Positions 63,901-64,000 of a stretch of DNA of 64,000 nucleotides are shown piece by piece. This DNA is from Auanema rhodensis (lineage: Eukaryota; Nematoda; Chromadorea; Rhabditida; Rhabditidae). The notes beneath the pieces were generated by a model. It worked only from the letters and a program-made list of their open reading frames with translations, searched no databases and was not told where the DNA came from. Both the position numbers and the translations under genes were made by a program. Numbering within the stretch: the stretch's first letter is position 1; each line of letters opens with the position of its first letter. The stretch lies in the NCBI GenBank assembly GCA_964057225.1, contig OZ059895.1, positions 22,206,688-22,270,687 of the forward strand. Direction: 5' to 3'.

Positions 63901-64000
63901 TCTAAAAACAAATTTTTATTGATATTGGTGCATGGTAACCATGACTTTGAAATTTACGTGAACTTTAATTTATGCTAATTAAATGTACACGTGATGTGCA
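63901..64000 (+). repeat. Partial monomer at the window end
   Basis: The first 100 bases of the 364th unit, of the TTAAATGTACACGTG type. The array clearly continues past the window. Confidence 0.97.

Larger units (their letters stand above)
1..64000 (+). repeat. 176-bp satellite DNA array, continuous across the window
   Basis: The whole window is head-to-tail copies of one 176-bp A+T-rich unit. Taking TCTAAAAAC as the start of each unit, there are 363 complete copies (1-63,900) and one partial copy. All are in the same orientation, and I saw no inversion, transposon, unique spacer or array edge. Length bookkeeping closes exactly: 363 x 176 = 63,888, plus 14 insertions of 3 bp, minus 30 deletions of 1 bp, gives 63,900. 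Homogenised arrays of 150-180 bp units are typical of eukaryotic centromeric or pericentromeric heterochromatin (known in general); assigning this array to a centromere is inference. I do not recognise the family. The strand is arbitrary and only follows the unit as printed. Confidence 0.99.

Noticed and set aside
1-64000. CRISPR array (regular direct repeats)
   Set aside because: There are no unique spacers; the whole 176-bp unit repeats, far longer than CRISPR repeats.
1-64000. CENP-B box
   Set aside because: I looked for the TTCG....A..CGGG pattern on both strands. GCGGTTTTCAAAATT and TTTTCGAAATT share only short pieces with it, and no unit has the required core.
1-64000. Bacterial operon, rRNA, tRNA or phage content
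   Set aside because: The sequence is purely repetitive with stops in all frames. A 176-bp period (two modulo three) also shifts frame at every unit, so no long repeat protein can be encoded.

Overview
The window is one unbroken array of a tandem satellite repeat. It starts and ends inside the array, and no unique DNA, gene, RNA gene, transposon or inverted segment interrupts it. The unit is 176 bp and A+T-rich: hand-counting the first monomer gives 57 G/C of 176, about 32%. All copies lie head to tail in one orientation. Counting from the first base there are 363 complete monomers plus a 100-bp partial one. The lengths reconcile exactly: 319 monomers of 176 bp, 30 of 175 bp and 14 of 179 bp sum to 63,900 bp. 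Neighbouring monomers differ at only a few to about a dozen positions.

A homogenised array over 64 kb with a nucleosome-sized A+T-rich unit points to eukaryotic heterochromatin, most likely a centromeric, pericentromeric or subtelomeric satellite of a plant or animal. I do not recognise the monomer as a named family and cannot place the organism further. Each monomer carries several short dyad symmetries: CATGG-TAA-CCATG, GTGTACAC, CACAT-G-ATGTG and TTCACGTGAA with a central CACGTG. None matches the human CENP-B box. They are the best candidates for protein-binding sites.

Above the monomer level the array is a mosaic of recent multi-monomer duplications. From left to right: a 352-bp alternating dimer (1-2.1 kb); mixed monomers (2.1-5.3 kb); a 704-bp tetramer higher-order repeat (HOR) with six-monomer blocks (5.3-14.7 kb); a 703-bp tandem duplication (15.6-17.1 kb); an 880-bp pentamer (17.1-19.1 kb); interlocking 0.6-1.7 kb duplications (18-27 kb); a 1,939-bp tandem (27.1-31.2 kb) overlapped by a 1,059-bp one (30.1-32.2 kb); three copies of a block of about 4 kb or more (32.3-48.8 kb) with a fragment at 55.4-56.3 kb; 2.3-kb and 1.1-kb duplications at about 6.4 kb distance (49.4-59.7 kb); a nearly perfect 880-bp tandem (53.6-55.4 kb); and a mixed right end.

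Nothing here is credibly protein-coding. The longest open frames (60-76 codons) are chance read-through between monomers and are not kept between duplicated copies. Duplication boundaries and offsets were found by eye from shared rare variants, so they are good to a few bases at best and the list is not exhaustive.
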